Positions 23,311-35,917 of a DNA stretch of 64,000 nucleotides are shown here, one piece after another. Under the pieces are notes generated by a model. The model made no database searches, was not told the DNA's origin, and saw only the letters and a list, made by a program, of their open reading frames with translations. The stretch lies in NCBI GenBank assembly GCA_910589415.1, contig OU342635.1:868001-932000 (forward strand), written 5' to 3'. The DNA comes from Malachius bipustulatus (Eukaryota; Arthropoda; Insecta; Coleoptera; Melyridae). A program made the translations under genes and the position numbers. Every line of letters begins with the position of its first letter. The stretch's first letter is position 1.

Positions 23311-23504
23311 GTGATGTGATCGACATACTGGCATTGACAAACTCTGCAATCAATTTCATCCTATACTGCACGATGTCGAGACAGTTTCGTACGACTTTCA
23401 AGGAGGTCTTTCACCTTCAGATATTGAACCGGTGGCTGCCAACAAATATCGCTACTTCGAATACCGAGAAAACTGCAGAAAAAACACAATTTTCACAAGT
23501 ATAG
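23311..23504 (+). CDS. Last coding exon of a rhodopsin-family (class A) neuropeptide-type GPCR
   Basis: The acceptor TTATTTTCAG ends at 23310. The first two bases finish a codon from an upstream exon, then 63 residues follow to TAG at 23502-23504. The segment DVIDILALTNSAINFILYC is transmembrane helix 7 with NSAINFILY in place of the usual NPxxY. TMSRQFRTTFKEVF is the amphipathic helix 8, followed by a hydrophilic cytoplasmic tail (STxK-rich, ending KTQFSQV). The INFILYCTMSRQFR wording resembles insect myosuppressin/FMRFamide-like peptide receptors (recollection of the family, not a search). The receptor would act at the cell surface. Earlier exons should lie upstream on this strand but none is recognised between 1 and 23.3 kb, so they are in very long introns or outside the window. 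It could be a detached pseudo-exon, though splice site and frame look sound. Confidence 0.75.
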
Positions 23505-25460
23505 CATCAGGTGGACTTCGAGACTGAACAGGAACTTGAAACGGTTGTTTGACCTTGACTTTTCAAGAATTGGTGGTCAGAATACTTCTAGGGGTTCCGA
23601 GATAAATTTTCTGCTTTTCATTAACAGACATTATAAATACATTTGGTTAAAAATTTACTGAGAAGTATCTAAAAATGTTGGCCAATAATTATCGACGCCA
23701 ATAATTGAGTATCAAAATACAAATCGATTACCTCATTTCTGATATTTAAGTAGATATAGGTACGTTTCAGTCAAAGTGGCCATGACGTCATTGATAAGAA
23801 AAATGTAGGTTTGCCAGCTTTCAAGATCGGATGACATTAAAGGTTAAGTGAACTTTGCTTCTTCTTTTTTAGTCTGTGCAATTCTATAATCGATTTAATC
23901 AGACTTACTTTCTCAGTTTATGGATTAGGTTTTAACTTTAAGTTTAAGACAATATTTTAAGAAGGGCCACTTTTTTTGTTCGTTCATCTCACATAATATT
24001 ACGAATTTCATTTTTTGGCTTTTCAACTAACTCGCAAACAGGTTTTTGCTGGCAAGTTTCCTTTTTTGAACTGTATCAAGTTGATTCAAGATTGATCAAG
24101 ATCATTTGCCTCAGAATTAATCAACAACTACTACTTAATACTTTTCAAAGTTAACTTTAGAGCCGATGCAACACGCTGATGAAAGTTAGAATAAATTTTG
24201 ATAGCTGAACTATCTAAAAATTCATTTTTAAAGTTAAATAATAAAACATATACCTCTCTTATTACAGACGTCAAAGTTACGTTCTTGCTCAAAGTAAGCT
24301 ATTAAGCTGCATTTTACGTTGCATTGGATAGATAGGTGTTTAACGCTTCTCGCGTTTAACTTTAAAGTTGAACTGTAAATAATAAATACACAATAAAAGT
24401 TTCGGAAGATCAAAATCAAAAACTAATGTCACAAAATAACTGCACGATAACACACCGATTTTATGTAGCACAAATCGAAACTTCCTCCGAGAAATTTTCA
24501 TTTACCGTAAAAATTATTTATGTTGAACGTCATAATTTGACAGATTTTAATTCGTATATGAATCCGACCACGTAGTTCGGTCCTACCACCTCAAATCATA
24601 TCATCAGACGCTCAGAGGTGTATGTGTTTTGTGTAAATAAGGTTGGTATAAAGATGATGTCATTAGTGACGTCATGACAGCTTAGCTGACATGACCCATC
24701 ATACCCCATACCTACAAATACAGAGAGATTTAAATTAAGTACCTCTACGTCTATTTTTATATTGTTAACTTATTACGTATACATAATGTACATGACATTG
24801 ATTATATTTAGATCCTTTTGACTGGCCAATTAGATAATTATGCAAAAAAAATATTATTTGGGATTGCAGCCTATTAATAATTAGATGAAAATATCGAGTT
24901 TTAGATACTCTTTATTTCCAACGAGGAATATAAAAGTTGGTCCAACAATTTTAGATCAATCAGTACCCATAACAGAAAACATATGTAGAATATCTACATA
25001 TTATGTACCTAGATATTTTCTGGAAACAGAAAAGGCTCGTTTGAATCAGTGGACTGTCGTTTAAACGAGAAAGTGCTTACAGAGTTGCTCTTCAATGTTA
25101 TTCACGTCCTTGCAATTAATAAGCGGATATAGTCATGTAAATAGAAAGCACGAAATTTATATGCTGCCACCATTTCGTTCATGGATCTTTTCTCGTCACA
25201 GGGTAAATTAAGATAAAATTGGAAAGATTCAAGAGCGGTGTTTGTCTAGCAAATAATTGTTAATTGTTTGGTCAAACAGGTCACGATTCTCATCGGATTA
25301 GAGTTATTTTCGAAATCCGTTTTAATGGAATATACTCACAAAATGCCATTAATATTCTGATGTAGTGTTTATTTGCATCTAAATAGATTAGTTTCCAGTA
25401 CCAAGTGATGTGTGCAAATCGTCGTTACATATTTTTTTAATAGAGAGACGAATCGTAGAG
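23505..25460. other. No gene recognised
   Basis: The first part would be 3' UTR of the GPCR exon. No AATAAA is placed convincingly. The rest is AT-rich with no domain or paired repeats. Confidence 0.45.
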
Positions 25461-25463
25461 GTA

Positions 25464-25822
25464 CAGTTCTGTTCAAATAAATCTGAGACAGTGTAATTGG
25501 GGCTTATAAATTGAACAAGGTTTCCATGGTTTCTATATGCTGTCAGCCAAGATTAGTAAAAAAAAATCAGTCAAAATGTAAAATAAAAAAAAAATACATT
25601 TCTCATTTTTAAGTTCTTTATTGGTACCTCTTACTACTGCAATAAATAATGGTTTATTTCCTCTCTTTAAGTATCGCCAAAGGATTTAATGAAATCAAGC
25701 TACAATAAATTAACATGCTGGAAGTCACAAACACAACAACAAAAAAGTTGTCCCAGATTTATATAAACAAGTGGAATTTAGAGTTTTGTTGCAAGAGTTG
25801 TCCCAGTTTTATTTGAACAGTG
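25464..25822. mobile_element. Tc1/mariner-type MITE with TA flanks
   Basis: Ends CAGTTCTGTTCAAATAAATC and, read from the right, CACTGTTCAAATAAAACTGG, flanked by TA (25462-25463, 25823-25824). No ORF; 359 bp, so a deletion derivative. Confidence 0.75.
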
Positions 25823-26050
25823 TATCAACTTGAGATAATTGCCCCAATATTTGAGGCAATTCTGATTCAAAAATATTGTTTAAAGTAAACTGTCACATTC
25901 CGTAATCATTTACGAAAATAAAGTTAAACATAATATACGATGATGATAATATCATGGTTTGATATAATAATTATGTATAGATGGCTAACTGTCAGTCAAG
26001 ATTACCTATGAGCATCGTAAAATCAACTACTTTTATACATATAACACTAG

Positions 26051-26293
26051 GGGCCAGTTGCACAAAAGTTAATTAAAGATTTGTCAGATAATATTATTGA
26101 TTTTAAATTGCAAATTTTGAAAATATTGTGAATATTTTGAATGATCTTTTATTTTTTATCAGTAACTAACTCTTCTAAAAGGGAGTATAATCATTTCCAG
26201 CAATATCAGACCAACATTTTGATAATACAGGGCATTTTAAAATCAGTAATTATCTGGCAGATCTGTAATTATTAACGTTTGTGCAACCGGACC
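26051..26293. mobile_element. MITE with GGGCCAGTTGCACAAA-type ends
   Basis: The left end GGGCCAGTTGCACAAAAGTT and, read inward from the right, GGTCCGGTTGCACAAACGTT, flanked on both sides by TAG (26048-26050, 26294-26296). 243 bp, non-coding. Confidence 0.75.
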
Positions 26294-26492
26294 TAGGAGA
26301 TACTGAAGATACAGCATCTTCTATTTGTTAGTAAGCAATATTATTTTATGTACAGTTTTCTTCTCAATTGTTATAAATTATTGATTAATCATTTCATTCG
26401 GTATCTTCTCTGAGAGCGATTGTCAACAACTACTGGGGAATTTGCCCGGGACTTATACCTTATGATCAAAAGAATTTATGGTCATTATTTAC

Positions 26493-26985
26493 ATCCGCGG
26501 CTCCTACCGTTTCACCAGGAAGGTATTCATTTGCTTTGCAAATGAAAGGGAAAGCCACAAAACGGTCTAAAAACACGGTTTTGAGAGTGCAATGAAAGTA
26601 CGGACCTGGCAAATGCGATGATTATACATCGAGTCTACGGGAAATAACCACTTGAGAATAAAGCAAGCGCTTCGAAATGAATACAGGCACGTATACACGC
26701 AATATATCCGCTTATTCATATCGTGAAAAGACCACAGGGATTGATGTTACGATTTTTGGAATAAAAATGCAAAATTCAAAATAAAACCGTGCTACTGTTA
26801 ATCTCGAAGATATTCCTTGCCCTGAAAGTGAAGAAAAAATATAAATTCGATCATAGTGTCAAAGAAGCCTTATAGTTGTGACCTTAGTATTAGTTTGCAA
26901 TGGCTGTTTTTAGCTTCTTACCTACCCAGCACCCCATTTCGCTCCTCGGTCCCGAAAAAATTGATGAAACTTAGGAGCCGCGGAT
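26493..26985 (-). mobile_element. TIR element family A, complete copy
   Basis: Both ends carry ATCCGCGGCTCCTA inverted (26493-26506 and its complement ending 26985). The right end extends to TAAGTTTCATCAATTTTTTC. 493 bp, no coding frame. In reverse orientation it matches 128-620 base for base over much of its length. Confidence 0.8.
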
Positions 26986-27722
26986 TTTGGAGCCAACTCT
27001 TATTGAACTACGCACCTTGTATGCCTCTACGATTGAATCAATTCATCTGATTTTGCTTTTAAACAGGTTAATGTATTGGTATTATACTTTCTCTGAATAA
27101 AATGAGGAAAACAGAAAAACAATTCAACGAGTTATGTCAAAAAGTTCTATTTTTTTAATAAACACCTGTATATTTTTGTGTTTTCATATTATTGATAATA
27201 TAATTTAAATATTTTCATAATTTAAATAATTGAATTATTTAAAACATAATTCATATAACATATTTTTAAACATGTTGTATGTTTTTGGTTTAAGACATTA
27301 AATTTCAGTTATATTAACCCACTTTATGAACGGCAGCAATATCAGTTTCAACATTTTAAAATAGTTCATTTTTCTGATCATAAAATCAATTACGCAGTAG
27401 TTGAAATAGTTTTGAAATGTAAGTGAAACTGCTGCAACAAGAAAAAACGCCTCAGCTGAGACTGCAAGAAGATGTTTGGATATGGCGGACCAACACATCC
27501 GTTATTCAAATCAAATCAATAATGTGACGCTCTGAACTAATAAAGAGTAAAACAGTGTGAGTCCGAACAACAAGAAGTATCTATTAGATGTTTGAAAATT
27601 GAATTTTACATCGCGTTCAATAAAACTGTAAATTGGCATTATAGTCGTTCCCGATGTTTTGTAATCGAATATTTTATTTAACGAGAAACGTCAAATAAAT
27701 CATATTACGTCTCACCCTGTAC

Positions 27723-28186
27723 TGATTCTGTTAAGGTGCCCATTAGAAAAAGTTCAACTTCTAGTTGATCTTATAGGGATTTGGAATCTAGGCAACATGA
27801 GCATTTTGAGCAATAACGAGTCAAAATTAAATAAATATTCCCAAAATAGCGGCGCATTTAAAAATGGCGAAAGAAGACGCTATACCTTTGTTTTTTTTTA
27901 ATGAAACACTAAACACTACATATTATACCTATTATTGCGCTTTCAATTTATCAAAAAAATCAATAAGAGTGGTTTTTACAGTTGGAGATTGAAATAGGCA
28001 TAATTTATGAGTAATAAACGAGTTAAAATCGTAATTTTCTAGCTTTGAAGCCATTTACATTCAAAACTGTTCAAGATAATATCAGAAAACTACTTAAATG
28101 TTCCTATTTTAACTTTTTATTTATGTACTATCCTATAAATCAACTAGAAGTTGAACCTTTTTCTAATGGGCGCTTTAAAAGAATCA
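27723..28186. mobile_element. TIR element family D, 464 bp
   Basis: About 40-bp TIRs: GCCCATTAGAAAAAGTTCAA with CTTCTAGTTGAT at the left (27738-27769) and its mirror at 28139-28171. Inner sequence (TTTTTACAGTTGGAGATTG, GTTCCTATTTTAACTTTT) is distantly like family C, suggesting related families. Confidence 0.75.
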
Positions 28187-28354
28187 CCCTGTATTATCAT
28201 AGGAAAACGCGCGTTTCACGAAGTCATATTACGATTCATAAGTACTACCACTGATAAAGGAATGCGCTAGCTAACTAACTTAGAAATAAGCTAAAAGTAA
28301 AAAACCTAAAGAAGAAGAAGACTACCGCTTACCGCTGCTCTGAATAACAGTATA

Positions 28355-29237
28355 CAGGATGTCCCAGCTTATTCGAAGCGGTCTCTGTAGGCCAAACGAT
28401 AGACTTTTTCAAAAAGAATTTTATGAATTCAGGTAGGTAGAGGATCACAATGGCCATAATTTAAAATTATTTTGGAGTATACAGAGTGTCCCATATGACA
28501 GTGGCATATCAAAGTTATGTTTTTTTAAATGGAATGCTCCCATGTTATTGCAGTTTTTTATTATCTGAGAAGAGAAAATAAGATTGGCTTTTACAGTTGA
28601 TGTTTAAATTCAGAAGTTTTTGAGTTATAAACAAGTGAAAATCGTCATTTTTCAAGTTTAAAGCCCTGTACAACGAAAAACGGTTCAAGATAGAAAAAAA
28701 CGGCTTACATGTACCTATTTTAACTTTTCATGTACTATCCTATGGTATAGAAACATTTGTACTTTCTTTGATTTTTTTATTTGTCGACGCGTGGAGAAAT
28801 CTCAGAATTTTTCAAATTTTTTATCATCCTGTATAAACATTTCATCTACATCATAGGATAGTACATGAAAAGTTAAAATGAGGACATGTAAGCCGTTTTT
28901 CTCTATCTTCAGCCGTTTTCGTTGTACAGGGCCTTGAACTTGAAAAATGACGATTTTCACTTGTTTATAACTCAAAAACTTCTGAATTTAAACACCAACT
29001 GTAAAAGCCAATCTTATTTTCTTTTTTCAGACAATCTAAAAATGCAATAACATAGGAGCATTCCATTTAAAAAAAACATAGCTTTGATATGTCACTGTCA
29101 TATGGGACACTCTTTATACTCCAAAATAATCTTAAATTATGGCCATTGTGATCCTGTACTTGAATTTGCAAAAAGTTTTTGGAAAAAATCCATCGTTTGG
29201 CCTATAGAGACCGCTTCGAATAAGCTGGGACACCCTG
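28355..29237. mobile_element. Fold-back family C, complete copy with TA flanks
   Basis: Ends CAGGATGTCCCAGCTTATTC and, from the right, CAGGGTGTCCCAGCTTATTC, each flanked by TA (28353-28354, 29238-29239). Arms of about 400 bases run inward through TCGAAGCGGTCTCTGTAGGC and ACAAGTGAAAATCGTCATTT. The unpaired middle has GACGCGTGGAGAAATCTC. No ORF. Confidence 0.88.
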
Positions 29238-29239
29238 TA

Positions 29240-31420
29240 GAATAAGCAACCATTTGTTTTTTTACTATATTCCTTAGTCCATCCAGATATTCCTGGACAT
29301 TATCAAAAAATAAAAGATCTGTCACATCTACCAATTTACTGTTTCATACCAGTACGTTACCGTTTCTTGAGAAATTTTGTCTATTCCCCTGTGCTTTTGG
29401 TAACATTTACTAGCTAAATTTCCATATCGATGTACCTAGTTTTCATCTCAAGAATTTTTTTTGACAAGTATTTTGGATCATTTCTGGGATTAAATTGGTT
29501 AATGGTATAAGCAAACAAATAGCATTTAATAAACAATTAATTAATTAGTAACTCATAATTTAATAATTCAGTTAAGAGGACGGGGTTAAATCTGTGAATC
29601 TAAGGGGCACGATGTAAATTCTTCTAGAAGTCACCTTTCTAATACAAAAATAATATTTCCTTACTCAGTAGACCACTAGTCGCTCTACTCCTTAGCAACT
29701 CACCATGTAAACTAGAATAATCCAATAATTATTGACCCGTATAGCACTGGGCCGGATACTTCTAGACATTTTTTAATAGATATACTTCAGTAAGTCATCG
29801 AGAAGTGGTCTGTCATTTTCTTGGACTTAGCAATAAGGAAGTAAACTATCCCTTGAGATCTGTTTAACTTCAAGCAGTCCTCGACGGATAGGTAAATATA
29901 GCCTCATGATTTTCCATTTCCAGCATTAGTCGGAATCACGGTAAAAGATACACAGGTACTCCAACGCTGCTGTGAAATTGTCCTCGAACGTGCAACGCTA
30001 CTGTGCGACAGAGAAAGCGTCAAGCGGCCGATCGGTTCAGTCTAGCGCACTGTATCTACCTACAGCTGCAATGGAATGCTGTATTGTATTTTGATTATTT
30101 TTGACAATTTTCAGCCTTAATGTTCACGAGTTTTTTTATGGAAAGGAACTATGTCATTCTTCATTATAATAATTCTAGATATGATACTTGTAAGATATTT
30201 TTTCTCTATTAAATAAATACATGCCAAATATGCCAGAGAAAATGAACGCATAAACTATAGCAGCGCGTCCGTCGATAGGGAATTCTTTGAAGGTGTTTTT
30301 TAAAGAAACTCGTTACCTAATTAGTCTACATAATAATCGTTTATTGGCAATAATTATAATAAATACCTATCTACCCATCTATTGTATAGGTATAATATTT
30401 ATGTATTAATCTAATAACAATTTTATGAAATAAAAAGTTGCATGCCTAGGTGTATGACATCATCTCTACAGGCTGGTCCATCACTCGTGTCCACCCCCGA
30501 AATAGAGGTTAATTTTAAAGATAAAAAATTGAAACTTTTAGGATTTGTGTAATTGATATTATATTATACCACGGAATGGTATAATCAGTTTCATAAATAA
30601 AAATTAGTTCGGGCGCCAGCGATAAAAACTGTAATATGGTGCTAAAATGGTCGAAAAAATTCGACTTTTTTTTCAATGCATCGAGATTAATAAAATCAAA
30701 ATCGCTTAAAAGAAATATCAAAAAACTAATCAGAAGGCTTTAATTAAATAAAAACAATTAAATAGCAATAACAGTTAGAACGATTGCTATTTATGGGAGA
30801 TAATGAAAATATCAGTGTAATAAAACGGTAGGTCCAATAAATCTTTATGACAACAACAGTCCTAAATAAACAATCTAAACAACCATAATGGACAGTGTCG
30901 CATTATGGATTTCATGAAAAAAAGTGTATTAAAATGGTAAAATAAATATAATTATTACAAATTTATGCCCTTATCCTCCAACTTATGTAATATTACATTA
31001 ATGTGATTTTATGAACTTAATATTACGATAATCATAAAACATTACAGAATTAGAGAGACGTGACAGAATAACAGTGATGTAATTTTTGTAACACATTATT
31101 TTAAAAACAGATAGTACTCAAGGTTTGTGAGTTATTATTCCCTAATTAATACTTCCAACTACGTAATACTATTTATTTATTTATTTATTTATATTAATTA
31201 TTTTTTTTAATAAAAATTACAAATAACTTTGAACTGTTCTACTCTATTTGCGGGTATTTTAAATAGGGAAAACTTTTCTTTGCAGCTTTTATAACCCGAA
31301 TTACAATTAGGAACACAGCATTTCCATCCCATGTTGAAATATCACGAACAACAGATCACGAAATAAAACAGAAAACTATAAAAAATCATCAAAATGCAAC
31401 GAAGAGTAACGTTCAGCATA
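29240..31420. other. No gene recognised
   Basis: AT-rich DNA. A locally CpG-richer patch lies at 29985-30065 (GCGTCAAGCGGCCGATCGG) with an initiator-like TTCAGTC, without a supporting exon. Nothing else identified. Confidence 0.4.
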
Positions 31421-31469
31421 TTCAGCACAGTGCACTAGACTGGGAGATCTGGGCCGTTCTGCGCGTTCT

Positions 31470-31570
31470 CTCTCGCACGTGAGCTGTTACAGGTTTGAGG
31501 ACAGCGAGAGGCCTGCTTATAAGACGGCAGTCGGCTCACCTATACTTCTACCACCGTGGTCGGAATACTG
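31470..31570 (+). promoter_or_regulatory. Candidate core promoter (weak)
   Basis: A CpG-richer island contains a CACGTG E-box (about 31478) and CTTATAAGAC (about 31516-31525), a TATA-like box, in otherwise AT-rich DNA. No coding exon follows within several kb on the + strand, so this may be the first exon of a gene with a long intron or chance. Confidence 0.22.
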
Positions 31571-31959
31571 ATAATATTCCGTCGATCAGAAGAGTAATCT
31601 TGCGATCGTCTCCTGAACTTGAAGGCTTTATCGATTCTTGTTAATTATTTCCTACTCCTGTTAGCCAGTCAAAATTGAATCGGGCTCCGAAAAGTCCAAT
31701 TCACAAGAGGATCATCGAATTAGCAGCCTGAAGTGAAAGTAGACAATGACAAATAAAAAATGGCTGAGAACCTAATAATTCGGTAAAATTACCTTTCAAA
31801 ATCGGAATTTTTGTGAAAACGAGCTGAAAAGTTTGATGTTACTAGATGACCATAAAAGAGGAAATTACTTTTTTAAGTTTTTCCGTTTCCCACTTTTTTT
31901 TTTAATAGCGATATAAGAAAAGAAGACTTTCTTGTAGAGCATACAAATCTGTATAAAAT

Positions 31960-32430
31960 TATCGTTAATAATATGACTATTTGCATAAATAAAGAAATGT
32001 GATTGTTTTTTATCAAGAAAATTAAGGATGAGAAAGTGTTTTCTCGAATATCTCGTCTAAGGACTGCGTTGACTATCAACGTGTCAGCGTCTTCTTAAGC
32101 TGTCGTAACGATGATTGAAGCGCTCCTCAAATAAGTTGCGAACAACGCTACGAAATTTCTTTTGGTTTTTTCATTCGACAGGAATAATTCTTCTCCGATT
32201 TGAGGAATCAAGTTGTCGCTAAAGATGAAGTCCGTATAGCCCGTTGCTTTAATGAGCGTCTTCCTCTCAGCTGTTTTTGTTCCCCACTTATCGGAATATA
32301 TTGCGCATAGCCTTCAAAGACTATCAAAAGTCTGTCGGTGAATTTTTTTCACAGTACATCTTGAACATACGTTTACCTGAATACTTAATTTTCTTACCTA
32401 CTCCATGAGCGTCGTAGAGTACGATATTTC
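31960..32430 (-). pseudogene. Decayed copy of a widespread insect repeat-gene family (function unknown)
   Basis: Minus strand: NIVLYDAHGVGKKIKYSGKR (about 32430), IVFEGYAQY, then DKWGTKTAERKTLI, GYTDFIFSDNLIPQIGEELF, LSNEKTKRNFVALFATYLRS, and after a stop EDADTLIVNAVLRRDIREN. The order F(D/E)GY...TK..ER..L...E..FLSN..TK..F...L...L..A....DADT recalls a multicopy hypothetical gene family in arthropod genomes (recollection, not searched). Several frameshifts and stops: clearly dead. Confidence 0.4.
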
Positions 32431-34475
32431 TCCCAACTTCTCCCGTAGAAATAGATAAAACATTATTTTGTATTAAAGTCTTTATACAGAGGCGAATAGT
32501 TGCACTTCATAGTTGCTATGGTAAATTATGATAATGGTATTGTTTTTATTAATATTAACAATTGAAAAGGTATCCATGGTAACTGATTGCAACAGAACCT
32601 AACAATTTTTTTTATACATATTATGTATAATAATAAACGTTCAGGATACCTAAATACGCCTTCATCAGGCTTGTCGTGGCATACATGACGAAATATTTTA
32701 TATTTCTTGAAAAATCTGTACAGATATTTCTACTGTTGAGATGAACAAAAACACGGAGGTGTTTATAGGTATTTACACAAGAAGTAATCTAAAGAACGAA
32801 CATTCAGAATGGGTGAATTACAATAAAACGACTTGTAATGGTTCTTCAGTTCGAGGACTGCCTGGTCGTAATCCATTGCAGACACTGCAATGAGTTTGAA
32901 ACGCTTACTAAATGATATATAAGGATACCATCATGTGCTTAGGAAACCTCACTCAGGCGTTAGAAATTATAGCTATCAAAGGACTTCTAGAGGCTAGAGA
33001 TGTTCCCAACTATTAGAAGAGAATTAGAAGAGAGGCTCAAATTAAAATGTTATAGATATTCTTTCCGTTCAATTTAACAACAAATTCGAATCAAACCTAC
33101 TGAATCAATAAACAAACATATTTTTGTACAAATTTAGCTTTGGACCTTAATAAGGCCTACCTATAATAAGGCAGGAATAAATAATCAGGATGATCCTTTG
33201 AGTTAAAACGTGGACTTTATTTACAAATTCAGCTTCATTCAACGTAAAATTAATATTAAAATACATAGAAAAAAACTCTTTGATCTTTCATTCGATACCA
33301 TTTTCAGCCCTCTAGGTCAGAAGGAAAAAGAGAAATCTGCTAATTTGTTGTTGCAAATACAATATATCCAGACTTTAAAGTGGCGACCCTGTGTACTTAG
33401 TAGTTAATTTTTCGAGATAAATTAAAAAAACTTTAAAATATTTTTTAAAAATGGAAGCATACAAAAACTATCAGTGATGAAGTGAATGTTCTAATACAAA
33501 ATTAAATTGAAAATATTTGAGCAAAAAACTTGAGAAAATGAAAATAAAACGAGACGCACCATTTTAAAAAACAAGATATGATGTCAATTCTGGCATAACT
33601 GAAAGCGGTATGTTTTTGGCAATATTTTCATTTAAAAAAAAAAATAGATTATGTCAATGACGTTTTTCTTCTCAGTTTTTTCACGGAAATTAACGGTCCA
33701 CTTGATCGCTATTATATATTTTTAGTTATCCACATTTGCGCATCACCCTATACATCAGCCTAAAATTACCTATGTTACTTTCCTATGACGTCAATGCTGG
33801 TGTATTATAATACACTTTAAAGGAAGGGTTATATTTACTTTCTCCGTCATAATGATCAACCCTCATTGGTGATTCCAAATGCGTGCAAATTTTCCCGAAT
33901 CTCGCCTTTTCCGGATTCAGAAAGCGAGGCCCCAACCCAACGGCTTCAAATCAATTGAATGGAAATTCAGGTTTTAGATTTAAGCCATTAAGCTCGTAAA
34001 TTCTTCAATTTCCTAGATCCTGACGATTTAATGATTGATCTTCCTCATCGCACTAATTTACTTTGTATTCTCAAGTGTATTTCTTTAAGTATCGAGGGGA
34101 AACCTCCATTTCTGCAAAGATGCATTAAATTCAGTAAAACGAAAGTTCTTCCAGAGATATGCGGGATTCAGAGATTCATAATATTACAGATTTGGTGAAA
34201 ATTTGGTAAAAGTTTTTTGCTTATGACATCATTAAGTGAAAAATACTTTCTTTAGAAAAAAGAAGACTAAAATTAAGAAGCTTTTCTTAATATGATAGAT
34301 TTTTTATTTCTTCCTTTCGGCTTTTTTTCGATTTAAATATTTTTATATGAACCTGCGCCACTGCACGCGCCAAATTGACAACGCTGGCAGTTTTTTCACC
34401 CATTTAAAATGCATTGCCCTCTAAACTACCCATACTGAATTATAATAGTAAGTATTGCTTTTACTATAGCACCTG
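32430..34475. other. No gene recognised
   Basis: AT-rich sequence with no domain, paired TIRs or array noticed. The 65-codon frame at 33210-33407 is unremarkable. Confidence 0.45.
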
Positions 34476-34480
34476 TAATA

Positions 34481-35917
34481 TAGAGCGTGTCCCTCATTTC
34501 AGAGCTCACTATGGGTATCTCCTACACGTTAAGAGATACAGGGTCGGTTAAATTAGAGCAAAGGTGCCCCATTCTGTGGCAATCTTGAATTCGTCAAGAC
34601 ATACAAGATATATCCGTGACCGATTCTGAAATACCCTGAAAAACTTGAACATCGAGATTTCTTATCTTGTCTATATTTTTTTTATTATTGGAAATTATTG
34701 AATAATTTTTTGTGGGTAAAGTAGGAGTTGGGGGCTCATAATATTAAAATATAAAACAACAACAAACACAAAATAGTTACAAAAACTGTAAAAAAAAGAG
34801 TATCCAATTTACATAAGTCATCATATCATCATATACATTATTATGTATACCAAAAATAAGCTTAAAGTGAATCTTGTTGTGATGGAATTTTCTCGAGGCT
34901 GCTTTATTTTATTTCAACCATTTAAATGAAATTCAGGAATTAATGTCGAAATTTGATGAAGATAATTCCTCAGCAATTAGGGAAGCGAAAAAGATTTTAA
35001 GCAATAAGAAACTAGGCCAACACCTTAGTTTTATTAACAACTATAAAATAATTGCGAACACAATTTCTAAGCTTGAAAAACAGGGTACTTCGCTAAACGT
35101 ATCTGTAAAACTAATAGAGAATTTAAAATTGGTAGTAGATAGTGTACAGGGTGGGCAAATAAGCGAGGTAAGCGGCTGTACCTCAGCAACTAATGATCGT
35201 AGAGAGTTACGGTAAAAAAATTTATAGGTTAAGTGGGCAAGGGAAAATGCTGGAAATTATTTTCAAGTTTCCAAGATGGCTGCCAGAGGGCGTTTGCACC
35301 ATCTTGAATTACATAAAGTTACGTTTCTTGTGATTTTCCCCAATGAATGTAGCAAAAAAGTATTTACGTTTTAATGTTAACTTAAAGTCGAACATTTTTT
35401 GTAGAAACAATTTTTCTATATCTTTCGAAATAAAGTGGTGGGGGGTATTTGAATGTTGTTTTAAATAAATGCCTGTAACTTCGAAACGATGACTGTAATG
35501 GATTTGGATAAATTTGGTATCATTGAAAAGAGCCTTTCTTGGGCTTTTAGGTTTCTTGTGATAATGACAGTTGTGACCTACATGGCCGCCGATAGAGGGC
35601 GTTATTCGATATTATAACCAAAATATTGTATTGTTTGAAAATTTTTGAAATGTCAGATGGGTAGCTCTTGCCGACCTATGTATGCCCACAAAAAATTATT
35701 TATTAATCTCCAATAATAAGCAAGATATGGAAAAAATAAGAAATCTCGATTTTTCAGTTTTTTCAGGATATTTCAGGAGCGGTCACAGATATTTTGTATG
35801 GCTTGACTGATTCGAGATGGTCACAAAATTGCGCTTCTTTGGACTTGTTTAACCGACCCTGTATCTGTAAGCGTTAATAGATAGCAATATAGAGAAGGAT
35901 ACATGGTGCACCCTGTA
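34481..35917. mobile_element. Repeat family B, long element with about 200-bp inverted ends
   Basis: The left end (AGATACAGGGTCGGTTAAA, ATTCGTCAAGACATACAAGA, TATCCGTGACCG, CATCGAGATTTCTTATCTTG) is the inverse of the right end (CAAGATATGGAAAAAATAAG to TTAACCGACCCTGTATCTG and CACCCTGTAT). About 1.44 kb, diverged arms. It encloses a hAT-like coding fragment at 34943-35155. A CAGGGTGGGCAAATAAGCG terminal-type sequence at 35149 suggests a nested second element. Confidence 0.65.
34943..35155 (+). pseudogene. hAT-type transposase internal fragment
   Basis: REAKKILSNKKLGQHLSFIN followed by NTISKLEKQGTSLNVSVKLI aligns with the reading [20 protein letters not shown] (then LVESVAII) in the hAT element at 46320-47780. 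Shared positions: FI, S...I..I.KLE....SL..SV..I. The frame is broken where CAGGGTGGGC sequence begins. Confidence 0.5.
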
